A stretch of 64,000 nt of DNA from Linyphia triangularis (GCA_963978545.1 OZ021723.1:44469069-44533068); one strand, 5' to 3'; positions 30,691-55,473 are shown, numbered from the stretch's first letter. Made by a program: numbers and translations. The notes: a model not told the origin generated them from the letters alone.

Positions 30691-32130
30691 AGTTCACCAT
30701 TACCAAAGCATATGTATATTTGCTGTACAAGTATATCTAAGGGCTTGGATGACAACTTCTTTACCTCAAAATGCACCATACAATAATTTAATTTGATAAA
30801 ATCTCTATTGCATTTTTAAAATGTTGGTATAGGAGTACCCAAGGTGGCATCAGAAGAATTAGACAATTGCCTTTGGCGTTTGTCAGAGAATGATGTAACC
30901 TTAGCTCTTTTTGAAGCCTTGCGATCAGAAACTTTAATTTTATCTAAAGCTCTTTTTGCTGTTATACTCCTCATGAGGTATTCATTGACCCAGTTGAAAA
31001 AATTACAGTTAAAAATATATTTCATTACATATTTGCTTATAAAAAACTTGCATTTCAATTTCCTGTTTATTGTAACTACAATTACATTCTCATTTGCGTT
31101 TAGTTAGCTCCTTTGAAAACAACCTCCTTATGGAATAAAAGTGTGAACTTCATCTGCATTGAACTACATCTTAGTATCACTGAAATGTTCTCAAATTTGG
31201 TCTGATTTATTTTTTACAATATGGGATCAAAATAAGAGGGTAGGACTCAAAACATTTTGACCTTCAATATTTTGGACCATCCTAATATACATATAGAAAA
31301 TATAATATTTTTAAATGAATTTCAAGCTTGTGTTTGCAATATTTTAAACAGATTTGGTCAGAATTAGTGAAATTACGCGCTTGATCTTAAGAAACTATGG
31401 TACGCCATGTTTTAACTTAATTTTGTAAACCTTCCACACTTCGGAAAGTTGAGAAATTTACAGAAAACATTATTCGTCTTAATAAGTATACATTTAGATT
31501 AAAAAAAAAAAAAAAAAAAAAAAAACTTGTTTGTTATAAATTTTTGTTTGTGAATGATTTTTTTCAATGTTTTCCTGAGGTATAAATAGAAAATAAATTA
31601 TAATTTTGAAATATATTGACCTATTTAAAGTTTAGTAACAAATACTATTGAACATTTTAACTGCAAAAAAATATTGACAAAATAAAAATACTTTTATGGA
31701 CTATTAAAATCTATGTAATTAAATATTTAGGATTCAAATGGAATTTCCAAAACTTTTAAGTGTGAGTTAATGGGTAAAAATGTGTTGTTCAAAAATAATT
31801 ATCGCTAAAAATCTATGTTCCTAATTTGGCAATCAATAATTTTTACGCTGCTTTGGACTATTATTTGGAAAATAATATGTAGGTATCGCTTAATTGACTT
31901 TACTTTTACTTAAATTTAATTTTTTATGTGATAAACTTAAATAGTTATCAATAATAAGTTACTTAAGTTACTGCTTGCGTGAGTATTTACCTTCAGCTCA
32001 ATCATAAAGATGTGAAAGAACTTAAATCTAAATTCATGCTTCACTAGACAATATATTCGAGTAATATTTAAAGTTGACATTTAAATCAGAAAATGCAAGA
32101 TATTTAAAACTGAAAATTTGATTTTGAATC
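30691..32130. other. Region between the relic copy and gene 3
   Basis: 30700-31110 is slightly richer in GC and has overlapping open frames on both strands (30844-31107 plus; 31058-30816 minus, with a basic KRALDKIKVSDRKASKRAK stretch). I recognise neither and neither has supporting context. From about 31560 the sequence aligns with the promoter-distal flanks of genes 1 and 2. A 25-bp A tract lies at about 31501. Confidence 0.4.
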
Positions 32131-32140
32131 GAAAAATAGG

Positions 32141-32195
32141 CACCTGTTTATAACAGATGTTATATTTCATGAAAGATAGAGCAAGAATAGATAAG
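32141..32195 (+). promoter_or_regulatory. Conserved proximal promoter motifs of gene 3
   Basis: E-box pair CACCTG (32141-32146) and CAGATG (32154-32159), then AGATAAG (32189-32195), 69 bp before the ATG. Confidence 0.5.
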
Positions 32196-32264
32196 TATTC
32201 AAACCATAAAATGACCGGTTGAACAGTAAATTGAGGAATAAATTTCTTTTTACTCATTATCAAC

Positions 32265-44109
<11,845 letters not shown>

Positions 44110-44147
44110 TGAGAAACATATTCTAATAGTTTTTATGCAACGTTTTC

Positions 44148-44153
44148 AATAAA
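44148..44153 (+). terminator. Polyadenylation signal of gene 3
   Basis: AATAAA 39 bp after the stop codon. Confidence 0.8.
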
Positions 44154-44978
44154 ATAGTCATCTTATACGTTTATTGTGTTGTTTTGACTCAAATTTCGAA
44201 ATCAAAGTATTTGTATTTCTTTTATTTAAGATCTCTTCTTATTTAATATATGAAGGGAGAATTATGTGGTTTTTGAAAATGTCAATTGTCAGTTGTGTCT
44301 AAAAAACTAAAATATGAGTTTGATTAATACTCTTTTCAAACAGTTTAGCTTTGTAGTATGATGTTAGTTTGTTATGATGTTAAAGATCCTAATTTTTGAA
44401 ATTATTTCTTAAAATTCACGTGAATGTTTTACTTTGTATAACTTCTAAAGCACCCCACACTGTATTATTATGTCCAAAATCTATATCCGCACTATTACAG
44501 CACTTTTGCTTAAAGTTAAAAGAAAGAATATTCTCGTGTTTCAATGGAATTCATGTAAAAAAAAAAAATCTTTCGCAAAATAAAAAGATATAAAAACTTC
44601 TTTAAAGAAAATATTGCCTGATAATGTAAATGAAATATTAATAAAATATTATTTATCTATATGTAAATAAAACAGAAATAACTTAGAAGTTTTACTTAAT
44701 AATGAGTTCAAATTTTTACGTTCAAAATTTGTAAACTTATTTGTTGTTTGAATTAGTAAATTACCCTTAGATTTAAATAAAAACATTGTAGGTTTTGTAT
44801 TCAGTTAAAAATGAAACATAAAAAAATTGCAAAATTTTTTACTAATTGTATATAAGTAGTTATAAAATATTAATTTTATTTTGAAGAATGAAAGAAGCTA
44901 TAATAAACGGCATTATATTTAATGTATCATTAAATGAAGTAAAAAATGTAAATACATTTTTCATCTCTCTATGCTAAA
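44154..44978. other. Downstream flank of gene 3
   Basis: Aligns with 26233-27160 after gene 2 (for example CATTTTTCATCTCTCTAT at about 27157 and 44955). No gene. Confidence 0.6.
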
Positions 44979-45558
44979 AGTAGGGGTGTGGAACATCGTT
45001 CAACTTTCAATTACACTATTAGAATGAAGTTGTTTGGTGTTATTTAATTTTTTTATACTTTCATAATTCATTTAGAAGATAGCCAATTCTTATATGGCAC
45101 TTAACAAAACATTGCCAAAATAGCGATTATACATTTCGATTTCAACTTTTTACGCCTTTGTAACGTTTGTACGGGAATAGTGAGAATGTTTAGAACACCT
45201 TAAGAGGCATTACAACAGCAATTTTGATCAATATTGTAAGAGCCGTTTTTTGTAATTACTTATAAAGCATGATTTTTTCAATAGCAGCTACCTTATGCAC
45301 TTGTGCAATTTAGACGTAAATCTTAATGGTAGTTCCTATGGTCACCACTCACCTATACACCAAATTGCAACATCTTAGATCTATTCTTTTGAAAGTTATG
45401 ATGACTACGTACACACAGACACGAATTTTTCTAGGCCACTTTTTTTAAGTAAGGATGTTCCGAAACGAAGAGAGAGAGAGAAAACCACGATTTTTTTTTA
45501 TTATCAAACACAATACTCTCAATACCTTATGACTACATATAGATAACTGAGAGTAGAA
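44979..45558 (+). repeat. Hairpin-tailed interspersed repeat, copy 4
   Basis: Starts GTAGGGGTGTGGAACATCG and includes the GTACACACAGACA block; the tail palindrome is degraded (about 45530-45555). Inserted exactly where the duplicated downstream flank was continuous. Confidence 0.6.
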
Positions 45559-45839
45559 AAAAAGAATTAATATAACCCACAAAGGCAAAGTTTTTAATAT
45601 AAATCCTTTATATGCATTGCAAATTTTTATACTCATTTACACAGAGCCGAATGTGTAGACAGCGTGTGCTTGCATCTAATTTTAAATATCAAAAACATTT
45701 CTATCAGCAAAATGTGCGACGAACTACGTTTCAAAATTTATTTATTAAAATGAAAGTGAATTCAAGCTCTCACACCAAATATCATTTATTTATTCTGATT
45801 AAAGTAACTTGTTTGTTTGTTTATTTATTTATTTATTTA

Positions 45840-46130
45840 TTTATTTAAAAAAATTATCAACAGGAAAGAGTTTTAACAATGATCGGTTAAAAGATATTTT
45901 GGTGCGATTGGATGACTGCAAGTAGGTTTATTAGTGAACCTGAAAAGCGACCTTTTGGTGACAGTAACAGCCCCAAAATTTGATGGAATGCATTGTCATC
46001 GACATTGAACCTATCTGCCAAGTTTTAGCCAAATTCGATGACGGCAAGGGGGTTAATTAGGCATCAGAAGATTTGCCTCCAATCGACACGCACACACAAG
46101 CAATCGAAGTTAATGTAAAGGATTTAAAAA
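45840..46130. repeat. Unclassified repeat related to 35860-35940
   Basis: Shares AATGC(A/G)TTGTCAT, ATCTGCCAAGT and GATGACGGCAA blocks with the element at 35697-36405, and ends in a CACACA stretch. Preceded by a (TTTA)n run (45820-45846). No coding frame. Confidence 0.4.
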
Positions 46131-46149
46131 GAGTCTTTTCTGTTTCAGA

Positions 46150-47064
46150 ATTTTTTCGCCGCGCTAACATCCCTGTCTTCCAGCGGAAAAACTATTAGAT
46201 TTAAAAATATGAAATTTTTCACATTTGTTGAGAAAATTTCGGAAATTCTGATATAAGAAAAATTTAGAGATGCAAACCTTAATTTTTGTATTATTACACG
46301 GCAAAATGTTTTTTTTTTTTTTAGTGCATGGGCCATCCTCTTCAGGGATTACTAACCACTCATTATTTTATTTTTAATTATAAATAGAAGAAACATGTCA
46401 ATAAAAGATTCAGATTCATACCGTTAAATGTCACAATAATATCTGGATTCGATTTAAAAAAAAATTTAAATTCAGATTGCTAAAATAGTAATGAGAATAG
46501 GAATAATTTAGTTAAAACTGTGTGTTTTTCATTGCGACATTTTATTTCATATGTTCAAAAGAAAAAATGAAGTGTTGTCATATGTAGTATTTTGAATATT
46601 AAGCTAATAACATTATTATAGTAATATGTGGACTACTTCATGGGGAACTCAAGAGGACTTGTGAACAATAACAAAGTTCCAAGATGTTTTGTTCTTGATG
46701 GGTCAAAATTCCTCTTGAGTATCCATTGATGTACTATTAGATTTCTTATTTTTACATGAACTTTTGAAGTTATAGTTTTCATAAATGTGGTATATTTATG
46801 GTATTTTTTACTACTCAAAAATTTCCCAAGATATTTTATTTAATATACGAAACAGATTTTTTGTTAGTTAATTGTAAAAATTATTATGACTAAAAATCTG
46901 GCAATTTTGATTTTGATAATTAGTTGTCAGTTCGATACGATGTCAATTTGAATGTTATTTTTGGAAGAAACCATGCACTCGATATTTCAAGGATAGAAAT
47001 GCATAATTTATTGATTTCTAGAACCACGTCACAAAGTTTTCCCTAATGAATGCTTTTTAATTAT
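46150..47064. repeat. Duplicated downstream flank (pair of 27220-28450)
   Basis: Alignable over most of its length with the region after gene 2 (for example GTTGTCAGTTCGAT at 28320 and 46922). It is cut by the 15-kb palindrome at 47065-47070. Confidence 0.65.
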
Positions 47065-47070
47065 TATGTA
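47065..47070. repeat. Target-site duplication, left (TATGTA)
   Basis: TATGTA directly before the palindrome; identical to 62152-62157. Confidence 0.85.
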
Positions 47071-47880
47071 AGTAGGTAAAAAAGGAGAGTCCGAAGTAAG
47101 GGCGCAATGCGCAATGGTATGGTATGGGGTGGTGGCTATGAAGTCACCGGAAGTGGGCGTGACTGGATATGACGTCACCGGATATGCCGTCACCGGAAGT
47201 CACGTGAACGGAAGTGGAATTGAGTTGTTTCCCTCCTGCTGCTGTTTTAGTTTCGGTTTCGTTATAAGCTGTTTGTGTATGACGTCACAGTGGGAATAAC
47301 GTCATAATTTGTTTTATATCAAAGTTTTGAGCGGTGGCAACACTTTCTAGTCTCAGTTTATCTTTCAGACGGAGTTGAGTTGTTCTAGGGCTTCTTCTAA
47401 GTGAATAAGTTAGAGTGATAGGTATTTTTGACTAGTGACGTCACAGTGGGTATGACGTCCTTCATGATTTTACAAAATTTATCTTTAAGACGATGGCATC
47501 AGTAGGAATATGCTAAGTTTTAGGCGGGATGGAGTTGAGTTGTTCTAGGGCTACTTTTAAGTGAATAACTTAGAGTGATAGGCTGTTTTACCAGTGACGT
47601 CACAATGTTAATGTAGTGGGGATGACGTCACGATTTGCTTTATATCAAAGTTTAAGGAATGGCAACATCTTGTATCCTGATATAGCTAAGTCTCCTTTGA
47701 TTGGTTGAAATAAAAGCTCGCTTCTGATTGGTTAGAATATGTCACGTGATTTCAAATGCTATTCTCATTGACTATACAGTTTAGTAAGACAGTTTTATAC
47801 TAAGTTTAATGTAATTGCGGCGCCATCTAGTGGTAGGAAGGAATATAAATTACACAGTTTATAACTTTTCATGCTTCACC
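47071..47880 (+). promoter_or_regulatory. CRE/ETS/CCAAT-rich terminal block, left end
   Basis: GC-richer than its surroundings. Exact TGACGTCA at 47170, 47280, 47436, 47595 and 47623; further TGACGTC near-matches; CCGGAAGT (ETS-like) copies around 47152 and 47193; two GATTGGTT (CCAAT) sites near 47699 and 47728. Looks like a promoter or enhancer module pointing inward; function is inferred from motifs. Confidence 0.5.
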
Positions 47881-48879
47881 ATTAAAAACTTCAAATACAT
47901 GCAAAGATAATATATTAACAAAAATGCGTACAGTTTCGGATTGAGTTGATTTTTTTTTTTTTCTTCTATAAGCACTTAACACATTTAAACTAATATTGAG
48001 AGATATAATAGCAAGACACTTTTAAGGAATCAGAATTAATTAATGTTAGACACATAAAGTCTCATTATTTTCTCAATAACAGTATGAAATGTAAATATAA
48101 ATTAAAATTTATGAGATAAAAAAATTTAAACTTTTCAATCTTAACGTGAAAATTTCTTTTACAGAGCTTAACATGTCATTAAAAAGTTTTTTTTTCTTTT
48201 ATTTTCATAGTTTTTTGAGGGATTGAATACACAACAAAAGAACTTAGACTAGAATTAATTTTTAATATTCAGCAACTGAAACCCATTATGGAAGTTAAAG
48301 CAATGATTTTACAATTATTTTTAATTTGAGTTAGTCTGACCCTATTGAAGGAATTAGTAGTTGTAGTGTGTTCACAATTGAGTTTTCAATACGATATTAG
48401 TAATGTACATTTCCAAAAACGAAATATTTATCACTTTGAATAGAAAAATGATTTTTTTTTATTTATATAAGTATTATTCTCAATTTTGTAAATTTTAAAT
48501 GTAGTATCCATATTTTATTGAGGAATCTATAATTTTTTTCTTCTTCTTTCAGAATGGTTTAGGAAAAACATTTCATTTTAGTCAGAACAATGTTTTCAAA
48601 GAGATGGAAATATATAACTTTTCGATATATCAACCTTCAAATACTTTGAAATTAATTCTATTTGTTACAACCGGTTGTAATTCAAAGCTATACTGTACTA
48701 TGCGAGCGATATTATATATCTTAGCTACTTACTGTCTATGCTAACATTTTTATTACCAATAAACTTGTTAGAAATTAATATGTCTATGTTAGTTATATTA
48801 ATCAAGATAGTTTTTATTGTACAATGATGCTTACTTAAGTTGATGAATGGCAACACAGAACTAACTGCTAATGCTGAAT

Positions 48880-50770
48880 AGAGATGTGATAACTGATATT
48901 GGATACTCTAATGCCTAAATAAGAGAGAAAAAGTAACATACTTGAACATCTTACAACTAAGAATTCAAAAGTGAACGTGAAAATTTACTTTACGAATAAA
49001 CATCATGTCTTTAAAATGTGTACGAATATCATTAAATAAGTTTAAAAAAAGTAACATACTTAAACTCTTTACGACAAATAACTTTAACATTAACGTAAAA
49101 AATTTACTTTACACATAAAATTCACTTTAAAATGTGTAAAAATATCGCTAAATAAGAGAAAAAAAGTAACTTACTTAAAATTTCTAAGATAAATATTTAA
49201 CCTTTACGCGAAAATTCCCTTCATATATAAAAATCACGACTTTAAAATATGACATGCAAGAGAAAAGTAACTTACTTAAACTTTCTATGACAAATAACTT
49301 TAACATTAACGTAAAATTTTACTTTACACATAAAAATCCCGACTTTAAAATATGTAGAAATATCGCTAAATAAATAAAAAAAATGTAACATACTTAAACT
49401 TTATACGACAAATAACTTTGACATTAACGTAAAAAATTTTCTTCACATATAAAAATCACGACATTAAAATGTGACGTGTAAGAAGAATTAGCATACTTAA
49501 AATTTCTACGTTAAATAATTTTAACCTTTAAACGAAAATTTACTACATACATAAAAATCATGTCTTTAAAATATGTAAAAATATTGCTAAATAAAAGAAA
49601 AAAGTAACATACTTAAACTTTGTACGACAAATAACTTTAACATTAACGTAAAAATTTACTTCACATATAAAAATCACGACACTAAAATGCGACATGTCAG
49701 AAGAATTAGCATACTTAAAATTTCTACGATAAATAATTTTAACATTTGCGTGAAAATTTCCTCCATATATAAAAATCATGTCTTTAAAATATCGCTAAAT
49801 AAAAGAAAAAGGTAACATACTTAAACATTCTACGACAAATAACTTTAACATTAACGCAAAAATTTACTTTACACATAAAAATCACGACTTTAAATTTGAC
49901 ATGTAGGAGAAAAGTAAAACATACCTATAATTTCTGTACAAAGAATTCAAACATTGCCATTCATGTCTTTAAAATGTATAATGACAACTCTAACTTTTAG
50001 AAAAAAGAAACACTAAAAATTTACAAAGCAAAGAATTTAAAATTGAACGTGAAAATTAACTTTACATGTACAATCATACTCTTATATCAACGATAAATAA
50101 GATAAAAAATAAGCTCTAAAAATTTATAAGGCAAAGAATTTAAATAATACGCGAAAATTTACCTCACATATAAAAATTATGTCTTTCAAATGTGTAAGAA
50201 TAACGCTAAATTAGACAAAAAGAAATACTAAAAATTTATAAGGTAAGGAATTGAAACAATATGCGAAAATTTATTTCACGCATAAAATTTTTATCTTTAA
50301 AATGTGTAAGAATAATGCTAAATTAGAGAAGAAAAAAAAAATAACATACTTAAACTTTCTTCGACAAAAATTTAAACAATACGCGAAATTTTCATACACA
50401 ATTATTTTCTTAGGTTAATGTTAAATAATGGGAAATTTAACAGAATAAAAATTTCAAAGATAAAGAATCTTAACCCTTACATGAAAATTTACTTCACATA
50501 TAAATATCATATCCTTAAACTTTAACATGACAATTTACTCTTCATATACAATTAAACTCTTAGGTTAATGTTAAATAAGAAAAAAAAAGAAGAAAAAAAA
50601 TAATATACTTAAAATTTCTAAGATAAACATAACATAAAAATTTCGTATCATGTATTTAAAATGTAACATATAAGAGAAAAATTACTAACATACTTGAACT
50701 TTCTATAGCAAAGAATTTAAGCATTAGCTTAAAAATTCACTTTACATATAAAATTCACGTCTTTAAATAG
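48880..50770 (+). repeat. Array of about 108-bp repeats, left arm
   Basis: Units share ACATACTTAAACTTTCTACG, ACAAATAACTTTAACATTAAC and a CACATAAAAATCACG-like block. Starts near 49055, 49171, 49271, 49388, 49491, 49608, 49711, 49815 and 49920 give a spacing of 100-117 bp. Two variants (ATATCGCTAAATAA type and GACATGTAAGAGAA type) alternate from about 49171 on, a higher-order unit of about 217 bp. More diverged after 49950. Confidence 0.8.
49950..50770 (+). repeat. Diverged end of the left array
   Basis: Continues with TTATAAGGCAAAGAATTT-type units and weaker periodicity up to the ORF segment. Confidence 0.55.
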
Positions 50771-50815
50771 GAAGATTAGCAAGCGACGGTAATTAGCCAA
50801 TCAGGGTAGCAGTAG

Positions 50816-51007
50816 GTGATACGCCATTCGCCGGCATTTTTAGACCGAAGGATGAGTCACGCTAAAACTTGTTGGAACAGGTCGGGAGATTTGTACAGCA
50901 AGAACAGCAGCATCGACGCGCAAGCAGCGGGTGATGCTGTAAAGTGTCAGCAGGTCATTGAGATTATCGTTTTCCTACTTTGCATTTTCATAATGAAATG
51001 TTTGTGA
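50816..51007 (+). pseudogene. Left-arm copy of the 109-aa ORF, frameshifted
   Basis: Starts MIRHSPAFLDRRMSHAKTCW like the right-arm copy, then loses the frame at a small indel (about 50985) and stops after 63 codons. The downstream DNA still aligns with the rest of the intact right-arm frame, so this is the damaged copy. Confidence 0.6.
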
Positions 51008-53281
51008 AAACTTGGAATGAATGAAGTGGATTTCAAAGACACATTAGTAAGTGAAGGTAGAATTCGCATGGACTTTCTTCCAAAAAGTATGATTCACTTG
51101 GATAATTTAAGATCATTTCTACTTGAAAACTTTTATATTATCTAAAACATTAAATATTGTTCAAACGCAGTGGGATTATATGCTACAATACGGGTAAAAC
51201 TTAACAAAATTGTTACATAGAAGAAAAATAGTAAGAGATTTAAAATAAATACTAGTTATAGATACTCCATAGAAAAAATTTCACCTCTACTTTTCAATCG
51301 GAAAATCAATACAAGTTGGAAATTTATGTTACTTCAAGAAAGACTTAGACAATTTACTTTGTAATAATATACGCTAAAGTGTCGTATTAACTCGTGCAAT
51401 ATATACTAACTAAGGTTTATTTTACTTATCAATCTAAGAAAGGTGAATTGGGGCGGGGAAATATTAAATAAATTGTAGATATTAAATACATTGTAGATAT
51501 GCATTCAAGTTTTGAAAATCACCTGCAAGACTTTTAAAACATCTTAAGATAATTTGAAAGAAACTTGCGAATTATATGTAAACTACATAACTTTTTATAC
51601 TCTGAAAGGAAATCACAAGTAATTTAGTTAACTTTTTTTCATGGTAACACTCATATTCAATGACATGTTTTTAAAATTTAACCTTCTTTACATGATAATA
51701 GTTATAAATTTTTTCAATCTCAGATGCGATATACTATTATTTCTAACATATATGTTACGAATTGTGTAAAGTTTTTAAAAGAGTACATGCAAATCACCAA
51801 CCAGAAACATAAAAATCTAACATCATTCAAACAAACTAAAATAATAAGATATTTTCCTTAGTGGAAATAGTAAACTACTCATGTGATTGAATATACTTAG
51901 AAAATTTAAATACTGAAAAAAGTTTGCTAGACAAACTTAAAGAATATATATATAAATATATATATATTTTTTTTCTTGTGAAAAACTACCATAAATTTGA
52001 AATATGTAGAGTTTGTTACTACGTAAAATTGAACATCATCTGGACAAACTAAATTATACGTGAAATTTTATTTTTTATTTGAGGGGTGCTGACAATATAT
52101 CATTAATATAGAGATTTTTAACTTCGACACATAATTTCTAAATAACTTATACATAAATACATAAATTTCAGAAAACTGAAACTGAATGTGTTTTACAAGA
52201 CGCTTATTTTGTAAGATGAATATTCAATATTAATATAACTGAGCAAAGTTAATTCCGGAAAAAACTTGTAAAAGATACTTATATTTTGGAAAATAGTTTG
52301 AAATATCCTTTTAAATTTATGAATGCTCGCTTTCGAAAGACACAAATAAAACTGATATTACTCATGATAATTAACACATGCATAACATTAGTCAAACAAA
52401 GTGAAATTTTTATTGCTTGTGACCGATAACTTTTCAATAAAGTAAAATTTACATAGGAAATTTGTACAAACTTTTTTCAACTTTTAAACCAAGTATCATG
52501 TAAAACTATAAATTACAATAGGAAATAGCATACTTCATAATCTTCAGAATCAGAACAAGTCTTGTAGTTAAGTTAAATTTATTTCTCAAGGAATTGAAAG
52601 CATACCAGAGAAGTCCTTATCATTTCGCATCTTTTCTCATGTTTCAAGAAGATATACCTTGTTAAAGATCGTCATAGCACTTAACAAAAATCAGTAAAAA
52701 TAAATATATTTTCTATGGCAAAGATAAAACTTCACTACTTAATTACTGAAACTTAGCTAAGTTGCATATGGTTTATTCACATAACTCGCATATGCTTCGA
52801 ATGTTGAAATGCATTTGTCAGTTGAAATCAAGCTCATCGAAAATAAATGCTATCTACATTTTCAAGTCGGAAATTACTATTAAATAAACTTTACATGTAA
52901 AACATTGTCATGTTAAAAAGAAAAATCTACAAAAATATCAATGATAATTTTACTGTTGGCACATAAATGATGAATAATTTATGATTTTATTCTATGCAAA
53001 CGTTTTATTGTCTAACAGAGAACTTCAACTTTAGCAGAAAAACGAAAAAATACAATTTTTATATCCTATCATGCTTGTCGAAAATTGAATTTATTAGATG
53101 TTGTAATAGATTTTTTATTATCCAAATTTCTATAGTTTTTCTTCCCAGTGCAATAAAATTAAGTTTATGTGTAAAGAGTAGGTTTTTTGATGAATCTTAT
53201 AAATTTAATGAAATTATTATGAACTAAGAGATTGAGTGAACTGAATAAATCAATGATGTAAATTTAAACAGTGACTTGAAG

Positions 53282-53785
53282 TGATACATACTATAACTGA
53301 AAAGAAGTATGACAAAGTGATAGATGAAGAGAAAATAGAAGTTGATAGAATTGTGTTGAAAAAAGTTAAAGACGACAAGAAATTCGTGAATGAGAATTAT
53401 CATTGACTTATATTAACTTTGGTTTTCTAGCTTATGACAAGAAAATACACTCTTATTAAGAACCAACTTGACGTCTTATCATAGAATGATAAAGATGAAA
53501 TCTCTATACATTAAAAAAATACCAAACTTAAACATAGCAAATTTCTTGAAATTCATGTATTATGTGAGAAGTTTTACTGAAAGTATAGAAGATACAACAT
53601 TGAATGATGTTTCGAAGTACTTTATCAGAAATAAAAATGCGTTAAGGTCCGCTATAAAAAATTTTAGGAGAAAGTTTAAACAAAATTTAAAATCAAACAA
53701 GCTTTTAAGTGGGAAAACATATATTAAAACTATAACACATGAAACAATTTATATCATGTCATCTCAGTTGTATCAAACTGAATAA
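53282..53785 (+). CDS. Mirrored ORF segment, left arm (unknown protein)
   Basis: A 105-codon frame at 53468-53785 (MTSYHRMIKMKSLYIKKIPN...) is Lys-rich and contains FLKFMYYVRSF and AIKNFRRKFKQ. Directly before it, in other frames, is another charged stretch (about 53294-53410: EKKYDKVIDEEKIEVDRIV). This suggests a longer decayed gene. The right arm keeps the same frame over 97 codons (55767-55474). I do not recognise the family. Confidence 0.35.
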
Positions 53786-54058
53786 CTTGAAAACAACCAC
53801 AAACTAAATAAACATGAAAATTATCAACATATGTGGAAAAGTTTCCTTTTTTCACATGTAAAAAAAAAAAAATATATATGTACATAACATTGACATACGT
53901 TAAGATCACGAAACTTGTTTAATCATACACAGATAATAGCAACCAAAGTTGAGGGGAGATATTCACGTGATGGTCAATATCCCATGAATAAATTAATAGA
54001 AGATTCTTATATTTTCTCATGCTAATTCCAATAGCATTCCACGTAACTTCAACTTTAT

Positions 54059-54259
54059 ATGTTACACTATAGATATATTTATTTTTCAAATATATTGACT
54101 TTCGAAAATTCATCCTTCAATATAAGAATGATCATAGTAAGAATAAAAGAAAGGATACTAAGCATTGATTTAAAGTGTATTTATTTAGACTTAGCAACAA
54201 ATCATATGCTTGAAACGAAAATTGCTTCGAACCAAAGTATAACTATCCAATTTCATTGA
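54059..54259 (+). CDS. Mirrored 66-codon ORF, left arm
   Basis: MLHYRYIYFSNILTFENSSF...; the right-arm copy (55174-54974) differs by one Glu/Lys-type change (RIKERIL against RIKEKIL). Composition is ordinary for AT-rich DNA, so coding status is uncertain. Confidence 0.25.
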   Translation: MLHYRYIYFSNILTFENSSFNIRMIIVRIKERILSIDLKCIYLDLATNHMLETKIASNQSITIQFH

Positions 54260-54539
54260 TTCCTACAAGGAAATTTTTCTCATCTAATAATTGATTTTTT
54301 TCTTCCTCAAACACATTATAAGTTGAAGATATCCGACCTCTTTCTAAATATTAATAAGTCACTGTTGAAAAACTTATAAAAATTTCAATTTACACTTTAA
54401 GTTTTTTATATATATATATATATTTCAAAGAATGTTTTCAAGTCAATATGTATATTTAAATACGGCGATAACTTATACACTAGTTCTTCCTCGTTTAATC
54501 TGCTAAGTAAATCTTTAAATGCTAAAAAAACATACTTAT

Positions 54540-54700
54540 ATCTGTGCATTTGTAACATGTTAAATTTTATTTTCACGTGAAATTAAAATTTTATATGTTT
54601 TCCATGAAAATAAAATGTTTATATGTCATGGAAATAAAATTTTGTAACTTTCACATGAAAATAAAATTTTACATGTTACAAATGCACAGCTATAAGTATG
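54540..54700. repeat. Centre of the palindrome
   Basis: CATTTGTAACATGTTAAA (left) and its mirror TTTACATGTTACAAATG (right) are less than about 100 bp apart. What lies between is a cluster of short related units (CATGAAAATAAAATTTTA-like, several copies in both orientations). There is no unique central sequence that could hold a gene. Confidence 0.75.
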
Positions 54701-54973
54701 TTTTTTTACCATTGAAAGATTTACTTAGCAGATTAAACGAGGAAGAACTAGTATATATAAGTTATCGCCGTATTTAAATATACATATTGACTTGAAAACA
54801 TTCTTTGAAATATATATATATAAAAAAAAAACTTTAAGTGTAAATTGAAATTTTTATAAGTTTTTCAACAGTGACTTATTAATATTTAGAAAGAGGTCGG
54901 ATATCTTCAACTTATAATGTGTTTGAGGAAGAAAAAAATCAATTATTAGATGAGAAAAATTTCCTTGTAGGAA

Positions 54974-55174
54974 TCAATGAAATTGGATAGTTATACTTTG
55001 GTTCGAAGCAATTTTCGTTTCAAGCATATGATTTGTTGCTAAGTCTAAATAAATACACTTTAAATCAATGCTTAGTATCTTTTCTTTTATTCTTACTATG
55101 ATCATTCTTATATTGAAGGATGAATTTTCGAAAGTCAATATATTTGAAAAATAAATATATCTATAGTGTAACAT
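54974..55174 (-). CDS. Mirrored 66-codon ORF, right arm
   Basis: Counterpart of 54059-54259; open over the same length. Unknown function; may be chance conservation through recent duplication. Confidence 0.25.
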   Translation of the reverse strand: MLHYRYIYFSNILTFENSSFNIRMIIVRIKEKILSIDLKCIYLDLATNHMLETKIASNQSITIQFH

Positions 55175-55473
55175 AAAAAGTTGAAGTTACGTGGAATGCT
55201 ATTGGAATTAGCATGAGAAAATATAAAAATCTTCTATTAATTTATTCAGGCGATACTGACCATCACGTGAATATCTCCCCTCAACATTGGTTGCTATTAT
55301 CGGTGTATGATTAAACAAGTTTCGTGATCTTAACGTATGTCAATGTTATGTACATATATTTTTTTTTTTTTTTTTACACGTGAAAAAAGGAAACTTTTCC
55401 ACATATGTTGATAATTTTCATGTTTATTTAGTTTGTGGTTGTTTTCAAGTTATTCAGTTTGATACAACTGAGA

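Larger units (their letters stand above)
47071..54610 (+). repeat. Left arm of the giant palindrome
   Basis: From the AG end inward: CRE/ETS/CCAAT block (to about 47880), AT-rich spacer, array of about 108-bp repeats (48880-50770), a more GC-rich ORF segment (50780-51150), long AT-rich part, ORF segment (52990-53790), ORF 54059-54259, centre. About 45 bp near 47150-47215 are extra relative to the right arm. Confidence 0.85.

Noticed and set aside
30816..31107. Opposed 80- and 87-codon frames before gene 3
   Set aside because: Overlapping frames on both strands with no recognised motif; kept only as a note on the region.
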